From positions 145,148 to 209,147 of the forward strand of contig NZ_SACS01000005.1 of assembly GCF_004005945.1 (NCBI RefSeq): a DNA stretch of 64,000 nt, given 5' to 3'. Below are positions 20,292 to 27,882 of this stretch, piece after piece; the first letter of the stretch is position 1; every line of letters begins with the position of its first letter. Both the position numbers and the translations under genes were made by a program. The notes beneath the pieces are model-generated. The model was given only the letters and a program-made list of their open reading frames with translations, was not told the DNA's origin and made no database searches. Source of the DNA: Rheinheimera riviphila. GTDB lineage: Bacteria > Pseudomonadota > Gammaproteobacteria > Enterobacterales > Alteromonadaceae.

Positions 20292-20393
20292 AGTTGTACC
20301 TTGATTTGTTTTTAGTTGCGTAGCGCATTTTGGGCCGGAATTTTACTTCTTTATACGATGGGACACAAACAATGCGCAAGAAATAATCACTAC

Positions 20394-20409
20394 AGACGTC
20401 TAAATGTTT
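20394..20409. promoter_or_regulatory. MetJ box pair, upstream cluster
   Basis: A perfect met box AGACGTCT (20394-20401) is followed without gap by AAATGTTT (20402-20409), a 5-of-8 match. This fits cooperative binding of MetJ dimers to adjacent 8-bp units. The second unit runs into the -35 element of the metB promoter. Confidence 0.8.
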
Positions 20410-20436
20410 TGACTTCTTATTTTTCGGAAGTATACT
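20409..20436 (+). promoter_or_regulatory. metBL promoter
   Basis: TTGACT (20409-20414) and TATACT (20431-20436) are separated by 16 nt, a good sigma-70 promoter. It is flanked and overlapped by MetJ boxes on both sides, a direct occlusion arrangement. Confidence 0.7.
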
Positions 20437-20455
20437 TTTAGACGTCTAAACGCCT
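20432..20455. promoter_or_regulatory. MetJ box array, downstream cluster
   Basis: Three contiguous 8-bp units: ATACTTTT (5 of 8), the perfect box AGACGTCT (20440-20447), and AAACGCCT (6 of 8). The array overlaps the -10 region and the expected transcription start of metB. Confidence 0.8.
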
Positions 20456-20475
20456 ATATAAGCCCGAGGTTAATT

Positions 20476-21807
20476 ATGTCGACCCGCCATTCTGCCACTA
20501 TTACTGCCCGCGCTGGCATTGCTCAGGACCCGGCCTATGGTTCGGTGACGCCACCTTTGTATTTAACTTCGACTTACGAACTGAAGGCTTTTAAGCAGCC
20601 CGGCAAATATGATTATTCGCGTTCGAATAACCCAACCCGTGATTTACTCGGTGATGCGTTAGCTGAATTAGAAGGCGGCGCCAAAGGTTTAGTCACCAGC
20701 ACCGGCATGTCCGCTTGTGTGCTGGCGCTGCAACTATTAACACCAGCCGATACGCTGGTGATCCCACATGATTGTTATGGCGGCAGCTATCGGTTGTTCG
20801 TCAATCTGGCCAATCGCAAACAAGCTTTTAAAGTGGTCATCGTGAATTTTCAGCAAGATAACTGGGCGGAATTGGTCGCAAACGCCAAACCAAAAATGAT
20901 CTGGCTGGAAACGCCAAGTAACCCGTTACTGCAAATTACTGATATCAAAGCAGTCTGTGAGTTGGCGAAAACATTGGCGGCGCTGGTCGTGGTCGACAAC
21001 ACCTTTTTATCGCCGGTACTGCAGCAACCGTTGCAGCTTGGTGCCGACATTGTGGTGCACTCCACTACTAAGTATTTGAATGGCCACAGCGATATCGTCG
21101 GCGGTGCTTTGATCACCAAAGATCAGGCCACCGGCGATGAACTGAAATGGTGGGCCAACTGTTTAGGCCTGACCGGCGGCGCTTTTGACGCGCATCTGGT
21201 GCTGCGCGGTATCCGCACTTTATTACCGCGGATGAGAGCGCATCTGGAAAACACCACGCTGATTGTGGATTTTTTACAGCAGCAAAAACTGGTGGCGAAA
21301 ACTTATTATCCGGGGCTGAAAGATCACCCGGGTCATGCCATTGCGAAGGCGCAGCAAAACGGTTTTGGCGCTATGGTCAGCTTTGATTTAGCCGCTGACG
21401 AAGCTTATTTGCCGGTATTTTTTAATGCACTGCAATGTTTCACGCTGGCGCAATCTTTGGGCGGTATTGAAAGTCTTATTTGTCACCCTGGGACTATGAC
21501 CCACGCCTCGATGGATGCAGCAGCGCAAAAAGCTGCTGGCATGGGGCCAACGCTTATTCGTTTATCGGTGGGCATTGAAGATAGTCGCGATTTGCTGGCG
21601 GACTTAGCCCAGGCTTTTGCGGCCGTTGAGCAGGCGATGTTGGCCGATGATGTGAAGCCGGTGTCCACGGCTCCTGAAGCTGTCGCTCCGGCAGCAACTT
21701 TCGTTCAGGAAGCAACTCGCGCTCCGGCCACGTCAAATAAGGTTGCTACGGACGCGCAGTCGCAACAAGAATTTCGTTTAAACCCGGCTTTAGCCGCTTT
21801 TTGGTGA
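20476..21807 (+). CDS. metB: Cystathionine gamma-synthase with C-terminal extension
   Basis: PLP enzyme that joins an activated homoserine ester and cysteine to cystathionine in methionine synthesis. The PLP lysine is in HSTTKYLNGHSD near residue 200; the substrate-binding tyrosine region YSRSNNPTRD lies near 55 and GGIESLICHPGTMTHASM near 335. The core ends near residue 388. A further ~55 residues rich in Ala, Pro, Thr and Gln follow (DDVKPVSTAPEAVAPAA and on), absent from the 386-residue E. coli enzyme. It is first in a MetJ-controlled metB-metL operon; metL starts 6 nt after the stop. Confidence 0.93.
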   Translation: MSTRHSATITARAGIAQDPAYGSVTPPLYLTSTYELKAFKQPGKYDYSRSNNPTRDLLGDALAELEGGAKGLVTSTGMSACVLALQLLTPADTLVIPHDCYGGSYRLFVNLANRKQAFKVVIVNFQQDNWAELVANAKPKMIWLETPSNPLLQITDIKAVCELAKTLAALVVVDNTFLSPVLQQPLQLGADIVVHSTTKYLNGHSDIVGGALITKDQATGDELKWWANCLGLTGGAFDAHLVLRGIRTLLPRMRAHLENTTLIVDFLQQQKLVAKTYYPGLKDHPGHAIAKAQQNGFGAMVSFDLAADEAYLPVFFNALQCFTLAQSLGGIESLICHPGTMTHASMDAAAQKAAGMGPTLIRLSVGIEDSRDLLADLAQAFAAVEQAMLADDVKPVSTAPEAVAPAATFVQEATRAPATSNKVATDAQSQQEFRLNPALAAFW

Positions 21808-21812
21808 GTGTG

Positions 21813-24257
21813 ATGGCAGTACAATTTTCAACAGCTTTTAATGCAACGACCTTTTCTGCAACAACTGTGGCCTCTGCGCTGGTGGTGCATAAATTTGGTG
21901 GCAGCAGCTTAGCTTCGGCCGAACGTTTTCATGCAGTAGCGGATATTTTATTAGCGCAGCCGCAAGCTTCAGCCTGGGTCGTGGTGTCAGCACCAGGTGA
22001 TACCACTGACGCGCTATTAGCCTTGCTGGATGCCGCCGCCGACCAAACCGCGCTGGAGCAACATTGGCAGGCACTGTCACAGCAATTGCGCTTGTTGGTG
22101 ACCCGTACTTTATCAGTGGCGACAGCGCCTTTGGTGCTGAATCAACTGAACAGCTGGCTGGCCGATGTGCCGGTGGCAGCGCAGGCCGGTCGGCACAATG
22201 ATGTGTTGGCGATTGGCGAAAAACTCTCAACGCTGCTGCTCAGTCATTTACTGCAGGATCGTGGTCAGCAGGCTACGGCGATTGATGCCCGTGATTTCCT
22301 GCGCCTCGATGGTCAGCAAGTGCAGTGGCAGCAATCAGCGGAGTTATTGCAGCAACTAGTACAGCCAGGTTTTAACGTGGTAACCGGTTTTATTGCCCGC
22401 ACTGTTGATGGTAAAAGTATCACCCTTGGCCGCAATGGCAGCGACTACTCGGCGACCATTGTCGGCCGTTTGGTGCTGGCGCAAAGCATTAATATCTGGA
22501 CTGATGTTGATGCCATTTACAGCGCCGACCCACGCAAGGTGCCGTCCGCCCGCGCTTATCGGCAAGTGCCGTTTGCACAGGCCCGCACTTTAGCGCAACT
22601 CGGAAATCCGGTATTACATGCCAAAACCTTAAGCCCGCTGGCAGATTTTAATGCCGAATTGGTGGTACGCAGCAGTTACGAGCCAGAGCAACCCGGTTGT
22701 CGGGTCAGCCGCCAGGCCGCAATTGAAGTGCAGTTTGTGACCGATTTAGCCGATGTGGTGCTGGTGACTTTCCCAAAAAGCCAGCAAGTAACGGCTGAAC
22801 AAGCGGCGGCTGCGCTGCAAAGCACGGTGTTTGCCGTGCCGGGTGATGTCAAAAGCTGGGTGGTCGAGCAAAAAAATCTCGATGCACTGCTGAGCTTTTT
22901 AGGCCAACAACAGATTTACCCGCGCGTGAGTAGCGCCCAGTATCAGGCGATTGCCTGGGTCAAACCGGCCGCCAAACAACAGCAGCAATTATCGCTGCAG
23001 GCGGCGCATTGGCTGGAGCGACAACAACCGGCTTTTAGCTTTGAAAATGCTGAACTGGCGTTATGGCTCTTTCAGCCGCCGTTGTCAGCGCGCGAACTGA
23101 CGGAATTCCATCAATTATTATTGCCATCACAAGTGCGGTTGAACGTAGTAGTGGCCGGTACCGGTAATGTCGGTTCAGAATTTCTGGCGCTACTTGGCAA
23201 GCAACAACAAGCTTTTACCGGGCAAATCGAGCTGAAACTGGCCGGGGTGTTTAATTCCCGCCAAGCCTGTTTTAGTGATGATTTAACGGTACAAAACTGG
23301 CCACAGCAGTTAGCGACAGCGCCGGCTTATCAGAAACAGGAACTCCTGGATTATTTAGCAGCGCTGCCAAGCCCGAAAGTGCTGGTGGATATCACGCCAA
23401 GCAAAGCTTTTGCTGAAGGGTATGGCGATTTTGTGCAAACCGGTTGTCACTTGATTAGCGCCAATAAACAAGGCGTGACCTTGCCGCTGGCGCAATATCA
23501 GCAAATCAGTGCTTTAGTGGCTGAGCAGCAAGTCAGCTGGCTGGCCAATACCACAGTTGGCGCCGGATTACCGGTACAACGGATTTTGCAGGAGCTGCAA
23601 AGCTCAGGCGATCATATTCAGCAAATCAGCGGTATTTTTTCCGGTACTTTGTCCTGGTTATTGTGTAAATACGACGGTAGTGCACCGTTTTCAGAATTTG
23701 TCACGAAGGCCCAGGCCGAAGGTTTGACTGAACCGGATCCACGTGATGATTTATCTGGTAAAGACGTGCAGCGTAAATTGCTGGTGTTAGCACGGGAACT
23801 TGGTTTAACCCTGGATATCAACGATATCGAATTGACGCCCTTATTGCCGGAAGGTCTGGAGCAGGGCAGCTGGGACGAGTTTTGGTTAAAACGCGATGAG
23901 CTGGACAGTGCAGTCGCAGCGACTTTTGCCACAGCTAAAGCCGCTGGGCAAGTGCTGCGTTATGTTGCGACTTTAACCGTGACTGCTGAAGGTCCAAAGG
24001 CCAATGTGCAGCTGTTAAGTGTGGCGCCGGATCATCCGCTGGCTGCAATTCAGGCCTGTGACAACGTGTTTGTGATTGAGTCTGACTGGTATCAGGCCAA
24101 TCCGTTGGTGCTCAAAGGTCCTGGCGCAGGCCGGTTGGTGACGGCTGGTGGTATTCATGCGGATTTGGCTATTTTAGCCCGTCAACAAATGGCTGCTGCC
24201 AAAGCTGCTCGCCATTCACAAGCACAAGCTGCTGCCTGGGCCAACGAGCGCGCGTAA
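21813..24257 (+). CDS. metL: Bifunctional aspartokinase / homoserine dehydrogenase II
   Basis: Catalyses the first and third steps from aspartate to homoserine. I use the ATG at 21813 (814 residues; E. coli MetL 810); in-frame GTG/TTG codons from 21801 overlap the metB stop. The kinase domain opens with VHKFGGSSLAS and has GRNGSDYSAT near residue 212. The dehydrogenase half has the Rossmann motif VVAGTGNVGSEFL near 447 and SANKQGVTLPL near 550, followed by the GIFSGTLSWLL signature. It is translated directly after metB under MetJ control. A hairpin follows 9 nt after the stop. Confidence 0.95.
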   Translation: MAVQFSTAFNATTFSATTVASALVVHKFGGSSLASAERFHAVADILLAQPQASAWVVVSAPGDTTDALLALLDAAADQTALEQHWQALSQQLRLLVTRTLSVATAPLVLNQLNSWLADVPVAAQAGRHNDVLAIGEKLSTLLLSHLLQDRGQQATAIDARDFLRLDGQQVQWQQSAELLQQLVQPGFNVVTGFIARTVDGKSITLGRNGSDYSATIVGRLVLAQSINIWTDVDAIYSADPRKVPSARAYRQVPFAQARTLAQLGNPVLHAKTLSPLADFNAELVVRSSYEPEQPGCRVSRQAAIEVQFVTDLADVVLVTFPKSQQVTAEQAAAALQSTVFAVPGDVKSWVVEQKNLDALLSFLGQQQIYPRVSSAQYQAIAWVKPAAKQQQQLSLQAAHWLERQQPAFSFENAELALWLFQPPLSARELTEFHQLLLPSQVRLNVVVAGTGNVGSEFLALLGKQQQAFTGQIELKLAGVFNSRQACFSDDLTVQNWPQQLATAPAYQKQELLDYLAALPSPKVLVDITPSKAFAEGYGDFVQTGCHLISANKQGVTLPLAQYQQISALVAEQQVSWLANTTVGAGLPVQRILQELQSSGDHIQQISGIFSGTLSWLLCKYDGSAPFSEFVTKAQAEGLTEPDPRDDLSGKDVQRKLLVLARELGLTLDINDIELTPLLPEGLEQGSWDEFWLKRDELDSAVAATFATAKAAGQVLRYVATLTVTAEGPKANVQLLSVAPDHPLAAIQACDNVFVIESDWYQANPLVLKGPGAGRLVTAGGIHADLAILARQQMAAAKAARHSQAQAAAWANERA

Positions 24258-24266
24258 TACCTCAAG

Positions 24267-24298
24267 GTCAGAGTCAATGCTTTAGCATTGGCTCTGAC
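24267..24298 (+). terminator. Probable terminator of metBL
   Basis: GTCAGAG(T)CAATGC pairs with GCATTG(G)CTCTGAC over a TTTA loop, a 14-bp stem with one wobble. The T tract after it is weak (TTCGT). Confidence 0.6.
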
Positions 24299-24334
24299 TT
24301 CGTACACCTGCGATCTTACCCCGAGCCTTGCTCT

Positions 24335-24438
24335 CAAAAGATTGACTCTCAAAAAATGAGCCTCAAAGCATATGCATCCAAAACATGTGCTTCCAAAGCA
24401 TATGCTCCCAAAACATATGCTTCCAAAACACCGGCTGT
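24335..24438. repeat. 15-bp tandem repeat (minisatellite), about seven units
   Basis: Four good units start at 24364, 24379, 24394 and 24409, consensus CAAARCATATGCTTC. They are flanked by degenerate units at 24335, 24350 (14 nt) and 24424. Units contain CATATG or ATGTG cores, so each is partly palindromic. The period is a multiple of three, which keeps frames open on both strands and explains the repetitive hypothetical peptides found there. It lies between the metBL hairpin and the possible small gene below. Confidence 0.85.
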
Positions 24439-24596
24439 CAAAAATTTGGCAGTTCGAACAGCTCGCGGTCCATCTCACGAAATACAAGGTCTTGACGCAA
24501 GATCGTCAGCAATCTGCGTTCCGATTGCCGCAACGACATTTTCTTCCGCTCGATCGGCAGATGCTTGCCGCCAGCACGAGATTTGGGGCGGCGCAA
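24438..24596 (-). CDS. Possible small basic protein, 52 codons (or 33 from an internal ATG)
   Basis: A leftward frame from a TTG at 24596, or an ATG at 24539, ends at a TGA at 24438-24440, exactly at the edge of the minisatellite. The internal-ATG version reads MSLRQSERRLLTILRQDL... and ends RELFELPNF; it is amphipathic and charged, unlike random translation. A TATAAT hexamer on the same strand (complement of 24655-24660) could be a -10 element, without a good -35. I recognise no family and no strong ribosome site. It may equally be a remnant of a decayed gene. Confidence 0.3.
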   Translation of the reverse strand: MRRPKSRAGGKHLPIERKKMSLRQSERRLLTILRQDLVFREMDRELFELPNF

Positions 24597-24795
24597 AGTA
24601 CAGAGCTGTCGGCCTGAAATAGATGCTGCCGATGACGGCCAAAATATCTACGCCATTATATTTTCATATAATTCATATGGATAGTCAGAATTTCTTTGAG
24701 TGTTTCGACAAAGTGCGCCACGGATCCCAGGCGTAGCCTCCCAGCTATTTGTTGTTTTCAGGCATAAATGGCGGCCAAGAAATTGGCATTTATTG

Positions 24796-24812
24796 TTGGC
24801 CTGATAGTTGCT
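24796..24812 (+). promoter_or_regulatory. Candidate sigma-54 (RpoN) promoter
   Basis: TTGGCCTGATAGTTGCT fits the -24/-12 consensus (TGGCAC, G, four bases, TTGCW) except at two positions; GG (24798-24799) and GC (24810-24811) are exactly 10 nt apart. Transcription would begin near 24823, giving a leader of about 90 nt before the peptide gene at 24913. Confidence 0.55.
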
Positions 24813-24912
24813 CTATCACATTGTAAGGATTACTGACCCTGCCTCAGGAACGGGCGCGATGTGATGACAATAAAAAAACAGACAAATAAACTTACAAATT
24901 AGGGATTTACTC

Positions 24913-25095
24913 ATGAAGTTATTCAATGCACAATCGAACGATACACAAGTCAACCAGATCAAAGCCGCTGTTGCGACAATTGACACTTTAGAGTCTAAAG
25001 TGTTGGTATCAAAAGATTTATTAGCTACGGTTGCGGGTGGTGTTAATGAAGTTGTGCGCCCTTGGCCACCAACAGATCTGGGTTCAAACTTATAG
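24913..25095 (+). CDS. 60-residue double-glycine-type peptide precursor (unassigned)
   Basis: A small gene with a good ribosome site (AGGG at 24901-24904) and an ATG at 24913. Residues 1-43 look like a double-glycine leader: VSKDLLATVAGG matches the leader pattern at Ser -11, Leu -7, Val -4 and Gly -2/-1, although Glu -8 is replaced by Leu. The predicted released core is 17 residues (VNEVVRPWPPTDLGSNL), Pro-rich, without Cys. Such leaders are normally cut and exported by C39-peptidase ABC transporters, none of which is in the window. The next gene, a membrane protein, starts 6 nt after the stop. The role (bacteriocin, signal or other) is unknown. Confidence 0.6.
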   Translation: MKLFNAQSNDTQVNQIKAAVATIDTLESKVLVSKDLLATVAGGVNEVVRPWPPTDLGSNL

Positions 25096-25101
25096 GCAAG
25101 A

Positions 25102-25707
25102 GTGAACAGAGCAAAAAATACCGCTAAAGATTTATTGTGCCTGACAGTTTGTACATTGTCTTTGGCGGCTATTTTTTACTTCGGGAATACCTTATACAAC
25201 TATCTTGCAACGACTATTGCCATCCTGACCGTTGGCTTTTTTAGTTTATCCCGCCGCGAAAATTTGCCGATCTTACTGTTTGTGATTGGCATACAGCTTC
25301 TTGAATTTACCCTGGGCACGATGTTAGAACGGGTCCAATTATTACAATTAACCGCCGCTTCATTGCTTGACCTCTTATTGGCATTTTGTATCGTGCACTA
25401 CCATAACGACCCAGCACTTCGCAGACTATTTAAAATCAATGAACCGGTAAAACGAGTGCCGCAAGTGTATCTAATATCACTGGTGCTGGCATTTTCGTCG
25501 TTATTTTCGTTTTTGATGGCAGGCGAAGTGATGTTTTATTACATCGATAAGAACATCTTTAATGGTGAGGTGCCGCTTTTTTATAGCATCAGTGGTTCGG
25601 TAAAACTGACGATTAAAGTGTTGTTTGATTTAGCAATTTGGTCGTTGTTACTGACCCCGGGCCACTGGAAATTTTTACGTCGCATCGAACAGCGATTTGA
25701 TCTGTAA
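25102..25707 (+). CDS. Unknown six-helix membrane protein coupled to the double-glycine peptide gene
   Basis: A 201-residue protein starting at GTG (25102); AGG overlapping the preceding stop codon serves as ribosome site, so translation is probably coupled to the peptide gene. Hydrophobic helices are at about residues 9-30, 33-48, 53-70, 76-96, 120-145 and 165-188, with a basic C-terminal tail (KFLRRIEQRFDL). I recognise no catalytic motif or family. By context it could be an immunity protein, a peptide receptor or an export accessory. A SulP transporter gene follows 108 nt later and seems unrelated. Confidence 0.65.
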   Translation: MNRAKNTAKDLLCLTVCTLSLAAIFYFGNTLYNYLATTIAILTVGFFSLSRRENLPILLFVIGIQLLEFTLGTMLERVQLLQLTAASLLDLLLAFCIVHYHNDPALRRLFKINEPVKRVPQVYLISLVLAFSSLFSFLMAGEVMFYYIDKNIFNGEVPLFYSISGSVKLTIKVLFDLAIWSLLLTPGHWKFLRRIEQRFDL

Positions 25708-25815
25708 CCAACTTCGTTCATCGCAAACCGACTCGAATCGGTGGTGAATTCCACAGAAGCACGCCCTTTCTACGTTATGCTAACAATCTGAAATCCAAAG
25801 TCTTCCGGGAGTTGC

Positions 25816-27588
25816 ATGTCTCATCGCGCTTATCTGTTTTCATTGCGGATTGCCCATGCCCTGCGGGAAACGGCCGCTGAAGGTTATCACCGGCAGCAAC
25901 TCTATAAAGATGTGATGGCTGGGATCCGCGTGGGCATTATCGCCATTCCTTTGGCGATGGCGTTGGCGATTGCCAGTGGGGTGCCGCCGCAATATGGCTT
26001 GTACACTGCGATTATCGCCGGTTTTATCATTCCGTTGTGTGGTGGTTCCAGATACAGCGTGTCCGGCCCGACCGCCGCTTTTGTGGTGATTTTATATCCG
26101 GTGGCGCAAAAATATGGCCTCGGCGGTTTGTTACTGGCAACCATGCTGTCAGGTGGTTTGCTGGTGCTGATGGCCACTTTGCGACTTGGGCGCTTTATTG
26201 AATACATCCCGGAAGCCGTCACCTTAGGTTTCACTGCAGGTATTGCCGTGGTGATTGCCACTTTGCAAATCAAAGACTTATTTGGCTTACAGCTCGCCAA
26301 TATGCCCGAGCATTACATCGAAAAACTGCATGCGCTGATGCTGGCGGCAGATACCGCTCACTGGCCTAGTCTGGTCGTTGCCGCTGTCACTTTGTTGACG
26401 ATGCTGAAATGGCCGAAACTCAATACCGCTATTCCCGCCCATTTACCTGCGGTGTTAGCCGGTACGCTCGCGGCACTGCTGCTCGGCTGGTTTAATTTTC
26501 CGGTTGAAACCATTGGCAGTCGTTTTCAGTACACCGATCTCAACGGTGCGATAGCTGCTGGTATTCCCGATATGCTGCCTAGTTTTATCTGGCCCTGGCA
26601 GCAAGCTGGCGCCGATGGTGGTGCGCTGATCTGGAGTTCGCAGATGGTGAAAGACTTGTTAGCTGCGGCCTTTGCGATGGCGATGTTAGGCGCTATTGAA
26701 TCTTTACTTTGCGCAGTGGTACTGGATGGCATGACTGGCCGCCGCCATAGTGCCAACAGTGAATTGCTGGGGCAGGGCATTGGCAATCTGCTGACGCCGT
26801 TTTTTGGCGGTATTACCGCAACGGCTGCGATTGCGCGTTCGTCCGCCAATGTGAAAGCTGGGGCGCAGTCGCCGTTGGCGGCGATGATCCATGCTTTGGT
26901 CGTATTGCTGGCGCTGTTGGTATTGTCAAAATGGCTGGCTTATTTGCCGATGGCAGCAATGGCAGCGCTGCTGTTAATGGTGGCGTGGAATATGAGTGAT
27001 GCCGCTAAAGCGCTGCATCTCATCAATACTGCACCGCGCAGTGATATCTGGGTGTTTAGTGTATGTTTTTCTTTTACCGTGCTGTTTGACATGGTGGTGG
27101 CGATTACCTGCGGCATTATCTTTGCGGCCTTGTTGTTTGTGCGGGAAGTGGCTGAAATGACCAAGGTTTCCGATGTCACTGACAGCCCAAAGCTGGTACC
27201 GGATAAGCTGGCAGATGGGATTAAAGTATTTCGCATTAGTGGCCCATTGTTTTTTGCAGCGGCAGACCGGGTTTTTGCGGAACTGTTAGCACTTTGCAAA
27301 GGTCAGCATTCGGTAGTGCTGGTGATGGATGGTGTTTCAGTCCTGGATGCCGGTGGCTTAGTCGCTTTGGATAAATTTATCAGCGCTTGTGATCATGCCA
27401 ACTGCCAGATCTTGCTCGCCGATTTGCAATTTCAGCCGCTGAAAACTTTGGCCAAAGCGAAAATCCGGCCGGTGGAAGGCTTGCTGGCGTTTTATCCGAC
27501 GTTGACCGAAGCGCTGAAAGTTCTGCCGACCAAAGAGCAGCAATGGCAGGACGCTGAACAAAATACCTTACATGATTCCGGGCTTTAA
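25816..27588 (+). CDS. dauA: SulP-family anion transporter, DauA-like
   Basis: Inner-membrane transporter of 590 residues. The N-terminal part forms the SLC26/SulP membrane domain, with GIIAIPLAMALAIASGVPPQYGLY near residues 38-60 and the signature GGSRYSVSGPTAAFVVILYP near 76. AMLGAIESLLCAVVLDGMTG near 292 is almost identical to E. coli DauA (C4-dicarboxylate/succinate carrier) as I recall it. A C-terminal STAS domain (about 465-570) contains VLVMDGVSVLDAGGL. The extra ~30 residues at the end are not in E. coli DauA. Substrate is inferred from the resemblance; bicarbonate or sulfate transport cannot be excluded. Confidence 0.87.
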   Translation: MSHRAYLFSLRIAHALRETAAEGYHRQQLYKDVMAGIRVGIIAIPLAMALAIASGVPPQYGLYTAIIAGFIIPLCGGSRYSVSGPTAAFVVILYPVAQKYGLGGLLLATMLSGGLLVLMATLRLGRFIEYIPEAVTLGFTAGIAVVIATLQIKDLFGLQLANMPEHYIEKLHALMLAADTAHWPSLVVAAVTLLTMLKWPKLNTAIPAHLPAVLAGTLAALLLGWFNFPVETIGSRFQYTDLNGAIAAGIPDMLPSFIWPWQQAGADGGALIWSSQMVKDLLAAAFAMAMLGAIESLLCAVVLDGMTGRRHSANSELLGQGIGNLLTPFFGGITATAAIARSSANVKAGAQSPLAAMIHALVVLLALLVLSKWLAYLPMAAMAALLLMVAWNMSDAAKALHLINTAPRSDIWVFSVCFSFTVLFDMVVAITCGIIFAALLFVREVAEMTKVSDVTDSPKLVPDKLADGIKVFRISGPLFFAAADRVFAELLALCKGQHSVVLVMDGVSVLDAGGLVALDKFISACDHANCQILLADLQFQPLKTLAKAKIRPVEGLLAFYPTLTEALKVLPTKEQQWQDAEQNTLHDSGL

Positions 27589-27759
27589 GTAGCCTTTGCG
27601 ACTCGTCAAGCGGCAAAGGCTATTAGCGAGCCAAACGAATCACTCTTTGTTACTTTTACTTCTGCATAGAGTCATCGAAAAAGTCACTGTTTTCGGCTAG
27701 CCTTAGCAGCAACGAAGCATGGATCATGTCCTATGTTGCATTTTGATGCGATAAGTATT

Positions 27760-27798
27760 AATTAATATTAATTCAAAAAAACAGCATAAAAATTCTTG
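27760..27798. promoter_or_regulatory. ArgR operator: pair of ARG boxes
   Basis: Two 18-bp boxes, 27760-27777 and 27781-27798, are separated by 3 bp, so their centres are 21 bp apart, the canonical spacing for an ArgR hexamer. The first has one mismatch to the wNTGAATwwwwATTCANw consensus; the second has four. The pair lies about 85 bp upstream of argC, where it could repress the whole operon. Confidence 0.7.
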
Positions 27799-27882
27799 AA
27801 AGTGCATGAGCTACCCATTACACTGGCCGCATCTGTTCTGGCGTGGCCATTTTGATTATTTGTTTTTGGAGATCGACCGCTA

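Noticed and set aside
24182..24487. Leftward frame with a CFG-S/T-I/C repeat, looking like a cysteine-rich repeat protein
   Set aside because: The repetition is a by-product of the 15-bp minisatellite; the frame overlaps the end of metL and has no ribosome site.
24356..24622. Rightward frame with KAYAS/KTCAS pentapeptide-like repeats
   Set aside because: It has no Shine-Dalgarno sequence, and after the minisatellite part it becomes antisense to the more plausible small leftward frame.
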